Shown in pieces: positions 9,230 through 18,023 of a stretch of 64,000 bases of DNA (position 1 is its first letter; every line of letters begins with the position of its first letter). Origin of the DNA: Pseudomonas sp. CFBP 13711 (GTDB lineage Bacteria > Pseudomonadota > Gammaproteobacteria > Pseudomonadales > Pseudomonadaceae); the NCBI RefSeq assembly GCF_014842265.1, contig NZ_JACYVI010000016.1:95904-159903 (forward strand), read 5' to 3'. Below the pieces are notes generated by a model. It was not told the origin of the DNA and made no database searches. It worked only from the letters and a program-made list of their open reading frames with translations. A program made the translations under genes and the position numbers.

Positions 9230-9862
9230 ATGACCCGAACCCAGAAAACCGTTTTCATCCTGGCGGCCATCGTGGCGCTGGTGCTTGGCCTGACCGTCTA
9301 CCGTGTGCTGTCCGGTCCCGATCAGGGCGACCAGACCGCGCTCGTCGACGCAGGCATTATCCTTCTCCCGCAGAGCCGCACTGTGCCGGATCTCTCGCTC
9401 ACCGATCAGGACGCCCAACCCCTTTCACTGAGCCAATTGAAGGGCAAATGGACGGTGCTGTTCTTCGGTTACACCTTCTGCCCGGACATCTGCCCGACCA
9501 CCCTCGCCCAGCTGCGTCAGATCAAAAGCGAGCTGCCCAGTGAGGCCGTCGACAAACTGCGCATTGTGCTGGTCAGCGTCGATCCCGATCGCGACACCCC
9601 GCAACAGCTCAAGCAATACCTGGGGTATTTCGACAAGCAGTTCATCGGCCTGAGGGCGCCGGTGGATACGCTGCAGAAGCTGGCGAATGCCGTGAGCATC
9701 CCGTACATCCCGGCGGACACCAGCAAGCCGGGCTATACAGTCGACCACAGCGGCAACCTCGCCCTCCTGGGCCCCGACGGTACCCAGCGCGGTTTCATCC
9801 GCGCGCCGCTGAACAGCCAGAAGCTGGTGGCGCAGTTGCCGATGCTGGTTGAGAGAAAGTAA
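9230..9862 (+). CDS. SCO1/SenC-family copper chaperone
   Basis: A 210-residue membrane-anchored thioredoxin-fold protein. The N-terminal helix (about residues 8-27) anchors it in the inner membrane. The copper site CxxxC is FCPDICP (C84, C88), and the conserved distal histidine is H173 in VDHSG. SCO proteins deliver copper to the CuA centre of cytochrome oxidase. The ATG at 9230 begins the canonical anchor; upstream in-frame codons are not protein-like. No cox genes are in the window. Confidence 0.9.
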   Translation: MTRTQKTVFILAAIVALVLGLTVYRVLSGPDQGDQTALVDAGIILLPQSRTVPDLSLTDQDAQPLSLSQLKGKWTVLFFGYTFCPDICPTTLAQLRQIKSELPSEAVDKLRIVLVSVDPDRDTPQQLKQYLGYFDKQFIGLRAPVDTLQKLANAVSIPYIPADTSKPGYTVDHSGNLALLGPDGTQRGFIRAPLNSQKLVAQLPMLVERK

Positions 9863-9868
9863 GGACTG

Positions 9869-9895
9869 ATGATCTCGGCGTTGCGCCGAGATCAT
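9869..9895. terminator. Perfect hairpin between convergent SCO and metQ genes
   Basis: A 12-base perfect stem (9869-9880 with 9884-9895) with a TTG loop lies between the two stop codons. There is no clear T-run on either side, so it may be a weak bidirectional terminator or an mRNA 3'-end stabiliser. Confidence 0.5.
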
Positions 9896-9908
9896 TGGTG
9901 TGTGGCGA

Positions 9909-10682
9909 TCAGAACGCCGGAACCACGGCGCCTTTGTACTTATCAACGAGGAATGCCTTGGTTTCCGGGCTGTGCAGCGCGGAGACCAGTTTCTGGATGG
10001 CCGGGGCATCCTTGTTGTCTTCGCGGGTCACCAGGATGTTCGCGTATGGCGATTCCGCCCCTTCGATGATCAGCGCATCCTTGGTCGGATCAAGTTTGGC
10101 GGTCAGGGCGTAGTTGGTGTTGATCAGCGCCAGGTCCACCTGCGTCAGTACGCGTGGCAGGGTCGCCGCTTCCAGCTCGCGGAACTTCAGGTTCTTCGGG
10201 TTCTGCTGCACGTCGCTTGGCTTGGCGGTGATGCTGGTCGGATCCTTCAGGGTGATCAGACCGGCCTTGACCAGCAGCAACAGGGCACGGCCCTCGTTTG
10301 TGGCGTCATTCGGGATGGCGACATTGGCGCCATCCGGCAGCTCGGCCAGGCTCTTGAGCTTGTCCGAGTACGCGCCAAACGGCTCGATGTGAACCTTGGC
10401 CACGCTCACCAGATGGGTGCCCTTGCCCTTGTTGAACTCATCCAGATATGGCTGGTGCTGGAAGAAGTTGGCGTCCATGCGGTTCTGGTCGACCTGCACG
10501 TTCGGCTGAATGTAATCGTTGAACACCTTCACGTTCAGCGTCACGCCTTCCTTCGCCAGCATCGGCTTCACGAACTCGAGAATCTCGGCGTGTGGCACGG
10601 CGGAGGCCGCGACGGTCAAGGTCTCATCAGCATGGGCGGACAGGGCCGCCACAGCAGCGAATACGGCCAACAGCTTCTTCAT
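9909..10682 (-). CDS. metQ: MetQ-type methionine ABC transporter substrate-binding protein
   Basis: A 257-residue NlpA/MetQ-family periplasmic protein that captures methionine for the MetNI importer. An N-terminal signal peptide (MKKLLAVFAAVAALSAHADE) is followed by the family core (VAASAVPHAEIL, FFQHQPYL, IPNDATNEGRAL). There is no lipobox cysteine, so it should be a soluble periplasmic protein rather than a lipoprotein. It is last in the metN-metI-metQ operon, 65 bases after metI. Confidence 0.93.
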   Translation of the reverse strand: MKKLLAVFAAVAALSAHADETLTVAASAVPHAEILEFVKPMLAKEGVTLNVKVFNDYIQPNVQVDQNRMDANFFQHQPYLDEFNKGKGTHLVSVAKVHIEPFGAYSDKLKSLAELPDGANVAIPNDATNEGRALLLLVKAGLITLKDPTSITAKPSDVQQNPKNLKFRELEAATLPRVLTQVDLALINTNYALTAKLDPTKDALIIEGAESPYANILVTREDNKDAPAIQKLVSALHSPETKAFLVDKYKGAVVPAF

Positions 10683-10747
10683 TTCTACTACTCCTGAAAT
10701 GCACGCGCAGCGGCGTGCACCTGCCGGTCAGTGACCGGCGAATTCGG

Positions 10748-11422
10748 TTAACGGTGTGAAAAGTGCGCGACCAGTCTGTCGCCAACGGTTTGCAGGATCT
10801 GCACCAGCACCAGCAGCAATACGACCGTCACAAACATCACATCGTTCTGGAAGCGTTGATAGCCGTAGCGAATCGCCAGATCGCCCAGACCACCGGCGCC
10901 GACCGCACCGGCCATGGCCGTGAACGACACCAGCGCAATCGCAGTCACGGTGATCGCCGCGAGGATGCCGGGGCGTGCTTCAGGCAACAGCGCCTTGATC
11001 ACGATCTGTCGGGTCGTTGCGCCCATCGCCTGAGTAGCCTCGATGATGCCGCGATCCACTTCCCGCAGGGCGGTTTCCACCAGGCGCGCGAAGAACGGCG
11101 TAGCGCCTGCGATCAATGGCGGCAGCGTGCCGAGAATGCCCAGCGAGGTGCCGGTGATGACTTCCGTCAGCGGCATCATCACGATCAGCAGAATGATGAA
11201 CGGCAGCGCTCGCAGCATGTTCACGATCAAGCCGACGGTGGTGTAGACCGGCTTGTTCTCAAGCAACTGACGCGGCGAGGTCAGGAACATCAGCACGCCG
11301 AGCGGCAAGCCCAGCAATACGGTGAAGGCAAGCGAGACGCCGAGCATGATCAGGGTGTCGCCGGTCGCCAGCCAGATTTCGTACCAGTCGACGTTGGAAA
11401 ACAGGTTGAGAAAAGTGTCCAT
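10748..11422 (-). CDS. metI: Methionine ABC transporter permease MetI
   Basis: A 224-residue inner-membrane permease with about five hydrophobic helices. The binding-protein-dependent transport signature lies in the cytoplasmic loop (EATQAMGATTRQIVIKALLPEARPG region, about residues 128-150), which docks onto MetN. Its start overlaps the metN stop by one base (TGATG), indicating coupled translation. Confidence 0.94.
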   Translation of the reverse strand: MDTFLNLFSNVDWYEIWLATGDTLIMLGVSLAFTVLLGLPLGVLMFLTSPRQLLENKPVYTTVGLIVNMLRALPFIILLIVMMPLTEVITGTSLGILGTLPPLIAGATPFFARLVETALREVDRGIIEATQAMGATTRQIVIKALLPEARPGILAAITVTAIALVSFTAMAGAVGAGGLGDLAIRYGYQRFQNDVMFVTVVLLLVLVQILQTVGDRLVAHFSHR

Positions 11423-12429
11423 CAGCGCAGGACCTCCATGTGAACGTCGGCTGCGGTGAAGCGGGCGAACGCGGCGTCCATGTCACCACCGGTGATGGCC
11501 AGCGTCAGTTGCCCGTAAGGCGTGTCTTTGATGCGGTCGATACGGCCGGCCAGAATGCTGTAGTCCACGCCGGTTTCCCGCGCGACCGTTCCCAGCAATG
11601 GCGCGTAGGTCGCATCGCCCTGAAACGTCAGGCGCACGATACGGCCCTGAACATGGGCGAAATCGCTGTTCAGCTGGTTTTCGTCGACTTCTTCGTCTTC
11701 CTGCACAAAGCGGCGAGTGGTCGGGTGCTTGGGATGCAGAAACACATCGGCCACAGCGCCCTGTTCGACGATCACGCCCGCATCCATGACCGCTACCTGA
11801 TCGCAGACGCGACGGATCACGTCCATTTCGTGGGTGATGAGCACGATGGTCAGCTGCAGTTCGCGATTGATCTCGGCCAGCAGCTGCAACACCGATGCCG
11901 TGGTTTGTGGGTCTAGGGCGCTGGTGGCCTCGTCGCACAGCAGAATCTTTGGCTTGGTCGCCAGCGCGCGGGCGATGCCGACCCGCTGCTTCTGACCGCC
12001 AGATAACTGCGCCGGGTATTTTTTGGCGTGATCGGAAAGACCCACGCGGGCGAGCAGTTCGGCCACGCGCTGATCGATCTGCGCGCGGGACATGTCCCCG
12101 GCCAGCGTCAGCGGCATGGCGACGTTATCGGCCACCGTCTTGGACGACAGCAGATTGAAGTGCTGGAAGATCATGCCGACCTGGCGGCGGAAGCCGCGCA
12201 GACCGTCGGCGTCCAATGCGGTGACATCGACGTCATCGACCAGAATCTTGCCGCCGCTAGGGGCTTCAAGGCGGTTGATCAGGCGCAGCATCGTGCTCTT
12301 GCCGGCGCCGGAGTGGCCGATCAGGCCAAAGACCTGGCCGTTTTCGATGCGCAGGCTGGTGGGGTGCAGCGCGGGAATTTCCCGGTCGGCGACCCGATAG
12401 GTTTTGTGGACGTTTTGGAACTCGATCAC
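11422..12429 (-). CDS. metN: Methionine ABC transporter ATPase MetN
   Basis: A 335-residue ATPase driving methionine import. Walker A is GHSGAGKST (about residues 38-46), the signature is LSGGQKQR, Walker B is LLCDEATSALDP, and the H-loop is ITHEMD. The C-terminal ~90 residues form the NIL/ACT-type domain, which in MetN binds methionine and inhibits transport when the cell is replete. It is the first gene of the operon. Confidence 0.95.
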   Translation of the reverse strand: MIEFQNVHKTYRVADREIPALHPTSLRIENGQVFGLIGHSGAGKSTMLRLINRLEAPSGGKILVDDVDVTALDADGLRGFRRQVGMIFQHFNLLSSKTVADNVAMPLTLAGDMSRAQIDQRVAELLARVGLSDHAKKYPAQLSGGQKQRVGIARALATKPKILLCDEATSALDPQTTASVLQLLAEINRELQLTIVLITHEMDVIRRVCDQVAVMDAGVIVEQGAVADVFLHPKHPTTRRFVQEDEEVDENQLNSDFAHVQGRIVRLTFQGDATYAPLLGTVARETGVDYSILAGRIDRIKDTPYGQLTLAITGGDMDAAFARFTAADVHMEVLR

Positions 12430-12811
12430 TGAGCGAACCTTGTGGGGCGCGTTGAAAAATCAGCGTAGAGACTCGGGCCTTCATCACGCTGCTGAGCGAT
12501 GCCATTTCGGCTTCGGCTGGGTAAACCGGGCGCGCATTTTAGCCTGTGAAATCCGGGTTGGGCTCAGCCTTCTTAGCATTTATTTCGCACTGCACCTGCC
12601 GAATGGTCATATGGATGGCCGCCTGTCAGTCTGGCGATGGAAATCGAAGAATCGGAAAAACAAACGGAACGGCTGATTTCATCGTCAGTCATTTACTTAG
12701 CGCCTGAATATTGCCTGGCTGCATGTCAGGCATTTCCGCCTACGAGCTTCTGCTGCCTCCACGTCGTTGGAGGCTAAAAAAGGAGCCGTCCGAACTGAGG
12801 AGTTTTGCCTG
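12430..12811. promoter_or_regulatory. Divergent control region between metN and katE
   Basis: This 382-base stretch has no credible gene. It must hold the promoters of metNIQ (left) and katE (right). On the right, a 7-base perfect stem (12755-12761 with 12768-12774) lies in the probable katE leader, followed by TAAAAAAGG and, after about 20 bases, the katE ribosome site CTGAGGAG. I see no convincing -35/-10 pair by eye. Confidence 0.5.
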
Positions 12812-14971
12812 ATGAGTAAGAACACCAATCCACCTGTTAGCCCCAACGGCAACAGTGAACTGGCTGGCACTGACACGCTGGACCGTGGCAACACCAACGC
12901 CAAGATCGAAAGTCTTGAAACGTTCCGCTCCGACGCTACCGGCGAGGCTTTGCGCACCAATCAGGGCGTTAAGATCTCCGACAACCAGAACACGCTGAAA
13001 GTCGGATCGCGCGGCCCTTCGCTGCTCGAAGACTTCATCATGCGCGAGAAGATCACCCACTTTGACCATGAACGCATTCCGGAGCGCATTGTTCACGCGC
13101 GCGGTACCGCGGCCCACGGTTACTTCCAGACCTACGAGAACCATTCGGCGCTGTCCAAGGCGGAATTCCTGCGTGACCCGGGCAAGAAAACCCCGGTGTT
13201 CGTACGCTTTTCCACAGTTCAAGGCCCACGTGGCTCCGGCGATACAGTCCGTGACGTACGTGGCTTCGCGGTCAAGTTCTACACCGGCGAAGGCAACTAC
13301 GACTTGGTCGGCAACAACATGCCGGTCTTCTTCATCCAGGACGCCATCAAGTTCCCCGATTTCGTACATGCCGTGAAGCCAGAGCCTCACAACGAAATCC
13401 CTACCGGCGGCTCGGCCCACGACACCTTCTGGGACTTCGTTTCCCTGGTGCCGGAATCCGCGCACATGGTGCTGTGGACCATGTCGGACCGTGCGATTCC
13501 GAAAAGCCTGCGCTCGATGCAGGGTTTCGGCATCCACACCTTCCGCATGATCAACACCGAAGGTAAGTCCTCGTTCGTCAAATTCCACTGGAAGCCCAAG
13601 TACGGCACCTGCTCCCTGGTGTGGGACGAAGCGCAGAAGCTTGCGGGCAAGGACACCGACTTCCATCGCCGCGACCTGTGGGAGTCCATTGAGATGGGCG
13701 ACTACCCGGAATGGGAACTGGGCGTACAGATTGTCGCCGAGGAAGATGAGCACAAGTTCGACTTCGACCTTCTGGACCCGACCAAGATCATCCCGGAAGA
13801 GTTGGTGCCGGTAACGCCGCTGGGCAAAATGGTGCTTAACCGCAACCCGGACAACTACTTCGCCGAAACCGAGCAGGTTGCGTTCTGCCCAGGCCACGTC
13901 GTGCCGGGTATCGACTTCTCCAACGATCCACTGCTGCAGGGTCGTCTGTTTTCCTACACCGATACGCAGATCAGCCGACTGGGTGGGCCGAACTTCCACG
14001 AGATCCCGATCAACCGTCCGGTCTCGCCGAACCACAACAACCAGCGTGATGCGCAACACCGCACCACCATCGACAAGGGCCGTGCTTCCTACGAGCCTAA
14101 CTCGATCGACGGCGGCTGGCCGAAAGAAACCCCTGCAGGTCCTGAGGATGGCGGCTTCGAGACTTATCACGAGCGCGTCTCGGCAGAGAAGGTGCGTGAG
14201 CGCAGCCCCTCATTTGGCGATCACTTCTCCCAGGCCACGCTGTTCTTCAACAGCATGAGCGAGCACGAGAAAGAGCACATCATCGCGGCGTACAGCTTCG
14301 AGCTGGGCAAGGTTGAGCGTGAGCATATCCGCGCACGTCAGGTGAACGAGATTCTCGCGAATATCGACCTCACCCTGGCTGCACGTGTGGCTGAAAACCT
14401 TGGCTTGCCGGCGCCGAAAGCAGCGACCGTCCAAGCGCAAAGCAACGGCAAGCTGAGCGTCGACAAGTCGCCGCTGCTGAGCCAGGCGAACCTGCTGCCT
14501 GCCGACATCGCTTCGCGCAAAGTTGCCATCCTGGTCGCCAATGGCGTCGACGACAAAGCGGTAGCGGCGATGAAAGCGGCGGTGGAAGCCGAAGGCGCAC
14601 ACGCCAAGGTGCTGGGTCCTACCTCCGCGCCGGTCAAGACCGCAGGCGGCGCGTCCCTGGCCGTTGACGCTTCGATGGAAGGTTTGCCATCGGTTGCGTT
14701 CGATGCCGTGTTCATCCCGGGCGGCGACGCTTCGATCAAAGCCCTGAGCGGCGACGGCGTGGCACTGCATTACGTGCTTGAGGCGTACAAGCACCTCAAA
14801 GCCATTGCTTACGCGGGTGATGCACAGAAACTGATCGACCTGCTGCATCTGGAAGCCGATGCCGGCTTGCTGGCCGTTTCGGACAGCGCCTCGTTCAAGG
14901 CGTTTTTCGATGCGATCCAGCAGCACCGCGTCTGGGCTCGTGAGCCAAAAGCGAAGGCAATTCCTGCGTAA
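12812..14971 (+). CDS. katE: Large-subunit catalase HPII-type
   Basis: About 719 residues, the length of clade-2 large-subunit catalases, which split hydrogen peroxide to water and oxygen. Catalytic H95 (RIVHARG), N168 (DLVGNNMP) and proximal haem ligand Y382 (RLFSYTDTQ) are present. The C-terminal ~140 residues form the extra flavodoxin/DJ-1-like domain of HPII (VAILVANGVDD, VFIPGGDAS). The ATG at 12812 follows CTGAGGAG. A strong terminator follows. HPII enzymes are usually stationary-phase and stress induced. Confidence 0.96.
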   Translation: MSKNTNPPVSPNGNSELAGTDTLDRGNTNAKIESLETFRSDATGEALRTNQGVKISDNQNTLKVGSRGPSLLEDFIMREKITHFDHERIPERIVHARGTAAHGYFQTYENHSALSKAEFLRDPGKKTPVFVRFSTVQGPRGSGDTVRDVRGFAVKFYTGEGNYDLVGNNMPVFFIQDAIKFPDFVHAVKPEPHNEIPTGGSAHDTFWDFVSLVPESAHMVLWTMSDRAIPKSLRSMQGFGIHTFRMINTEGKSSFVKFHWKPKYGTCSLVWDEAQKLAGKDTDFHRRDLWESIEMGDYPEWELGVQIVAEEDEHKFDFDLLDPTKIIPEELVPVTPLGKMVLNRNPDNYFAETEQVAFCPGHVVPGIDFSNDPLLQGRLFSYTDTQISRLGGPNFHEIPINRPVSPNHNNQRDAQHRTTIDKGRASYEPNSIDGGWPKETPAGPEDGGFETYHERVSAEKVRERSPSFGDHFSQATLFFNSMSEHEKEHIIAAYSFELGKVEREHIRARQVNEILANIDLTLAARVAENLGLPAPKAATVQAQSNGKLSVDKSPLLSQANLLPADIASRKVAILVANGVDDKAVAAMKAAVEAEGAHAKVLGPTSAPVKTAGGASLAVDASMEGLPSVAFDAVFIPGGDASIKALSGDGVALHYVLEAYKHLKAIAYAGDAQKLIDLLHLEADAGLLAVSDSASFKAFFDAIQQHRVWAREPKAKAIPA

Positions 14972-14995
14972 TCTGCAGGACTAGCTGGTAATAAG

Positions 14996-15032
14996 AAAGG
15001 CGTTGCCCGCGAGGGCAACGCCTTTTCTTTTG
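14996..15032 (+). terminator. Rho-independent terminator of katE
   Basis: The stem AAAGGCGTTGCCC pairs with GGGCAACGCCTTT around a GCGA tetraloop, followed by a T-rich tail. Confidence 0.9.
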
Positions 15033-15060
15033 ATCAAAAATTGATCAAAAATTGATCAAA
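15027..15060. repeat. Three tandem copies of TTGATCAAAAA
   Basis: Three 11-base units, the last one incomplete, each contain the palindrome TTGATCAA. The third copy supplies the stop codon of the lipoprotein gene on the other strand. Confidence 0.8.
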
Positions 15061-15769
15061 GCTGAGCGGGCTTCAACACAATCTTCGCAGGCTCGGTCCG
15101 CTCGATTTCGCGCTGCATCTTCAACTCGAAATCGGGGTTGATCTTCGTGACACGCTTGGTCAGCAAGGTCGCCAGCCAAGGGTAGTCGTCGGTGCGCGGC
15201 ACCTGCACAGTGACGTCGCAATTGAAGGCTGTCACGTCTTCAGCGATGTCGCTCAGCTGACGTCGCAGCTGTTTCATGTCGCTGAGCTTCAGCTCGATGG
15301 TCATGCTCTCGGCGCTCGGGTCGATTACTTTCGCCTTGCGCTTGGCTTCGGCAGCCCGCAGATCGGCTTCTGCCTTCTCCAGCTCGGCTTTACGGGCGTG
15401 GGCGATGGCACCGTTGACGCCGCTGGTCAGCGCCGGGGCTTTTGGCATCAAGGCACGGGCGCGGCTGAGCGCGGTTGCGGCAGCGTTCATGTCGCCCTTT
15501 TGCAGCACGATCTGGCTACGGCTCAGGTACGCCTCGGCCAATTGACGCTGGTACTGCTCGAGTCGGGGATCGTCCGGGGATTTGCTTTGCAGCGCGGCGA
15601 GTTGATCTTCGGCGGTCGCCAACTCGCTGCTGGCGATATTCTGTTCCAGCTGCTGATAGGCATCGGGCGCAGCCACAGGCGCGGGCTGCTCGACGGGCTT
15701 GCTCTGGCAAGCGCTCAACAGAACGGAAAATGCAGCAAGCAGCAGATAACGGGATGCGAACGGCTTCAT
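15056..15769 (-). CDS. PA5502-type lipoprotein
   Basis: A 237-residue protein with a lipoprotein signal peptide (lipobox LSAC, then QSKP), so it is membrane-anchored in the envelope. A TPR-like helical region (about 40-120) is followed by a charged coiled coil rich in Ala, Glu and Lys (about 120-150) and a C-terminal domain. Its function is unknown. By recall it corresponds to PA5502, beside the zinc uptake locus. The 3' end lies within the TTGATCAAAAA repeats. Confidence 0.85.
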   Translation of the reverse strand: MKPFASRYLLLAAFSVLLSACQSKPVEQPAPVAAPDAYQQLEQNIASSELATAEDQLAALQSKSPDDPRLEQYQRQLAEAYLSRSQIVLQKGDMNAAATALSRARALMPKAPALTSGVNGAIAHARKAELEKAEADLRAAEAKRKAKVIDPSAESMTIELKLSDMKQLRRQLSDIAEDVTAFNCDVTVQVPRTDDYPWLATLLTKRVTKINPDFELKMQREIERTEPAKIVLKPAQL

Positions 15770-15926
15770 TCCTGCGATTCTCTATTTGCGCAAAAAACGA
15801 GCAAGTCTACACACAAGTGACTTGCACCGAAAATAACTGATGACTATCGGTGGGCGCGCAAGGAGTCATTGCACATTGCCGCCATTGGATTATTGCGGAG
15901 TATGACTCTACCCGCCACCCAAGGTT

Positions 15927-16709
15927 CTACCGCTTGGGCAAAAGGAAGCTGAGCAGAAACAACGCCGCTGCCGAGACCACGATGGACGGGCCTGCCGGGG
16001 TGTCCTTGAACCATGACAACGCCAGACCCGCGCACACCGCAATGACGCCGATGATGCTTGCCCCCAGGGCCATTTGCTCCGGCGAGCGGGCGTGACGCTG
16101 TGCCGCAGCGGCGGGGATGATCAACAGCGAGGTAATCAGCAACACGCCGACGATCTTCATGGCCACCGCGATGACCACGGCAATCAGCAGCATCAAGGTC
16201 ATGCGCAGGGTCGCCACCGGCAGACCTTCAACCGTCGCGAGTTCTTCATGCACGGTGATGGCCAGCAGCGGTCGCCACAGCGCACAGATCAACACCAGCA
16301 CCAACGCGCTGCCCGCGAGAATCCACGCCAGATCGTTCGGGCTGATGGCGAGCAGGTCGCCGAACAGATAGCCCATCAGGTCAATGCGCACGTCACGCAT
16401 GAAGCTCAGCACCACCAGCCCGAGGGACAAGGTGCTTGGCGCCAGAATGCCCAGCAGCGTGTCGGAGGCCAGCGGTTGACGCTGCTGCAGGGTCACCAGC
16501 AACACTGCCAGCAACAGGCAGCCCACGGTGACGGCGATCGTCGGACTGATATCCAGCAGAAAGCCCAGCGCCACGCCGAGCAGCGCGGCATGGGACAGCG
16601 TGTCGCCGAAATAAGCCATGCGCCGCCAGACCACGAAAGACCCCAAAGGGCCTGCCACTACCGCTAACGCGAGGCCTGCGAGCAAGGCGTAAAGAAGAAA
16701 ATCAGCCAT
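15927..16709 (-). CDS. znuB: Zinc ABC transporter permease ZnuB
   Basis: A 260-residue inner-membrane permease of the ABC-3 family with about 7-8 hydrophobic helices. The ATG at 16709 (MADFLLYALLAG) is chosen because the longer frame is antisense-like. It overlaps the end of znuC by 8 bases, indicating translational coupling within zur-znuC-znuB. Confidence 0.94.
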   Translation of the reverse strand: MADFLLYALLAGLALAVVAGPLGSFVVWRRMAYFGDTLSHAALLGVALGFLLDISPTIAVTVGCLLLAVLLVTLQQRQPLASDTLLGILAPSTLSLGLVVLSFMRDVRIDLMGYLFGDLLAISPNDLAWILAGSALVLVLICALWRPLLAITVHEELATVEGLPVATLRMTLMLLIAVVIAVAMKIVGVLLITSLLIIPAAAAQRHARSPEQMALGASIIGVIAVCAGLALSWFKDTPAGPSIVVSAAALFLLSFLLPKR

Positions 16710-17502
16710 GCTTGCAGCTGTCCCCGTGGTCGTGAGTGTGGGTATGAACGTGATCGTGGACTTGAGCGGGTTGGCAGACTTCGCCATGCAGGTCGTGCGC
16801 ATGATCGTGATGGTGGTGATAGATCGCCAGGCTCGGCGCGTTCAGGCCGAACAGCTCAACGAAAGCCGGATCGTTACTGACCTGCTCGGGGTGACCGGAG
16901 CAGCACACGTGGCGATTGAGACAGACCACTTGATCGGTGGTGCTCATCACAAGGTGCAGGTCATGGGAAACCATCAGCACACCGCATTGATGCCGATTGC
17001 GCAGCTGAGTGATCAGCGCGTACAGCTCGGCCTGTCCGGCGACATCCACGCCCTGCACCGGCTCGTCGAGCACCAGCAGCTCCGGTTTGCGCAATAGCGC
17101 TCGCGCCAGCAGCACGCGCTGCATCTCGCCACCGGAAATCCCTTGCAGCGGGCTGACGATGACTTTCTCGGCGCCGACCTCGACCAGCGCTGCCCGAGCG
17201 GTGTCGCGATCAACGCCGGGCACCAGCCGCAGGAAGCGCAGGACCGACAACGGCAGCGTGGCATCAATGTGCAGCTTTTGCGGCATGTAACCGACGCGCA
17301 GTTTCGGCTTGCGCCAGATATCCCCCGAGTCAGCCTTGAGCAGCCCGAGCACGGCGCGCACCAGCGTGGTCTTGCCCGCCCCGTTGGGGCCGATCAGGGT
17401 GACGATTTCGCCCGAGCTGACGCTCAGCTGAATTTTTTCCAGCACGCTCTGGCCGGCGCGGGTCACGCTGACGTCCTTCAGGCGGATCAGTGCATCGCTC
17501 AT
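16702..17502 (-). CDS. znuC: Zinc ABC transporter ATPase ZnuC with His-rich tail
   Basis: A 266-residue ATPase for high-affinity zinc import. Walker A is GPNGAGKTT, the signature is ISGGEMQR, and Walker B is LLVLDEP. The last ~40 residues form an unusually histidine-rich tail (HHHHDHAHD, HDHVHTHTHDHGD) that could bind zinc on the cytoplasmic side. The start overlaps the zur stop by one base (TGATG). Expression is expected to be controlled by Zur. Confidence 0.95.
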   Translation of the reverse strand: MSDALIRLKDVSVTRAGQSVLEKIQLSVSSGEIVTLIGPNGAGKTTLVRAVLGLLKADSGDIWRKPKLRVGYMPQKLHIDATLPLSVLRFLRLVPGVDRDTARAALVEVGAEKVIVSPLQGISGGEMQRVLLARALLRKPELLVLDEPVQGVDVAGQAELYALITQLRNRHQCGVLMVSHDLHLVMSTTDQVVCLNRHVCCSGHPEQVSNDPAFVELFGLNAPSLAIYHHHHDHAHDLHGEVCQPAQVHDHVHTHTHDHGDSCKHG

Positions 17503-17984
17503 CAGGCGGCCTTGCATCCGGCACACACGCCAACGACTTCGACGGTCTGGGCTTCAACGTCAAAGCCCACCTCGTTGGCAGCGTCGACGATGGCGGCGCT
17601 GATGGTGGCGTGCTGCAACTCGATGGCGGCGTGACACTCGCGACAGATCAGGAACTGTCCCTGATGCGCGTGGGTGGGGTGATTGCAACCTGCGAAGGCG
17701 TTCAGCGACGCGATGCGGTGAACCAGACCGTTTTCCAGCAAGAAGTCCAGCGCGCGGTACACGGTAGGCGGCGCGGCGCGGCGGCCATCTTCTTCGCTGA
17801 GCACGGCGAGGATGTCATAGGCGCCCAGCGGCTTGTGGCTCTGCCAGACCAGCTCCAGCACGCGACGACGCAGGGCCGTCAGGCGCAGGCCTTTGCCCGC
17901 GCACAGCGTGTCGGCTTCAGTGAGCGCACTGTGCACGCAGTGGGAGTGATCGTGGGGGCGACTGGCCAGGGGTGTTTTAGACAT
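17502..17984 (-). CDS. zur: Zinc uptake regulator Zur (Fur family)
   Basis: A 160-residue Fur-family repressor. The N-terminal winged helix contains LTALRRRVLELV and APPTVYRALDFLLE. The metal-binding C-terminal half has NHPTHAHQGQF and two CxxC pairs (CREC, CAGC) for the structural zinc. An N-terminal HDHSHC segment adds further possible metal ligands. It is the first gene of zur-znuC-znuB and divergent from znuA, the standard autoregulated Pseudomonas layout. Confidence 0.93.
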   Translation of the reverse strand: MSKTPLASRPHDHSHCVHSALTEADTLCAGKGLRLTALRRRVLELVWQSHKPLGAYDILAVLSEEDGRRAAPPTVYRALDFLLENGLVHRIASLNAFAGCNHPTHAHQGQFLICRECHAAIELQHATISAAIVDAANEVGFDVEAQTVEVVGVCAGCKAA

Positions 17985-18010
17985 GAGCGGCGACGGCCTT
18001 TGAGAGAGAC

Positions 18011-18023
18011 GTTATTATGTTAC
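18011..18023. promoter_or_regulatory. Candidate Zur box between zur and znuA
   Basis: The sequence GTTATTATGTTAC matches the zinc-uptake operator pattern GTTATAATATAAC at 10 of 13 positions. It lies in the 66-base gap between the divergent zur and znuA starts, where one site could control both directions. Confidence 0.6.

Noticed and set aside
12740..14170. 476-residue frame antisense to katE
   Set aside because: Shadow of a complete catalase gene.
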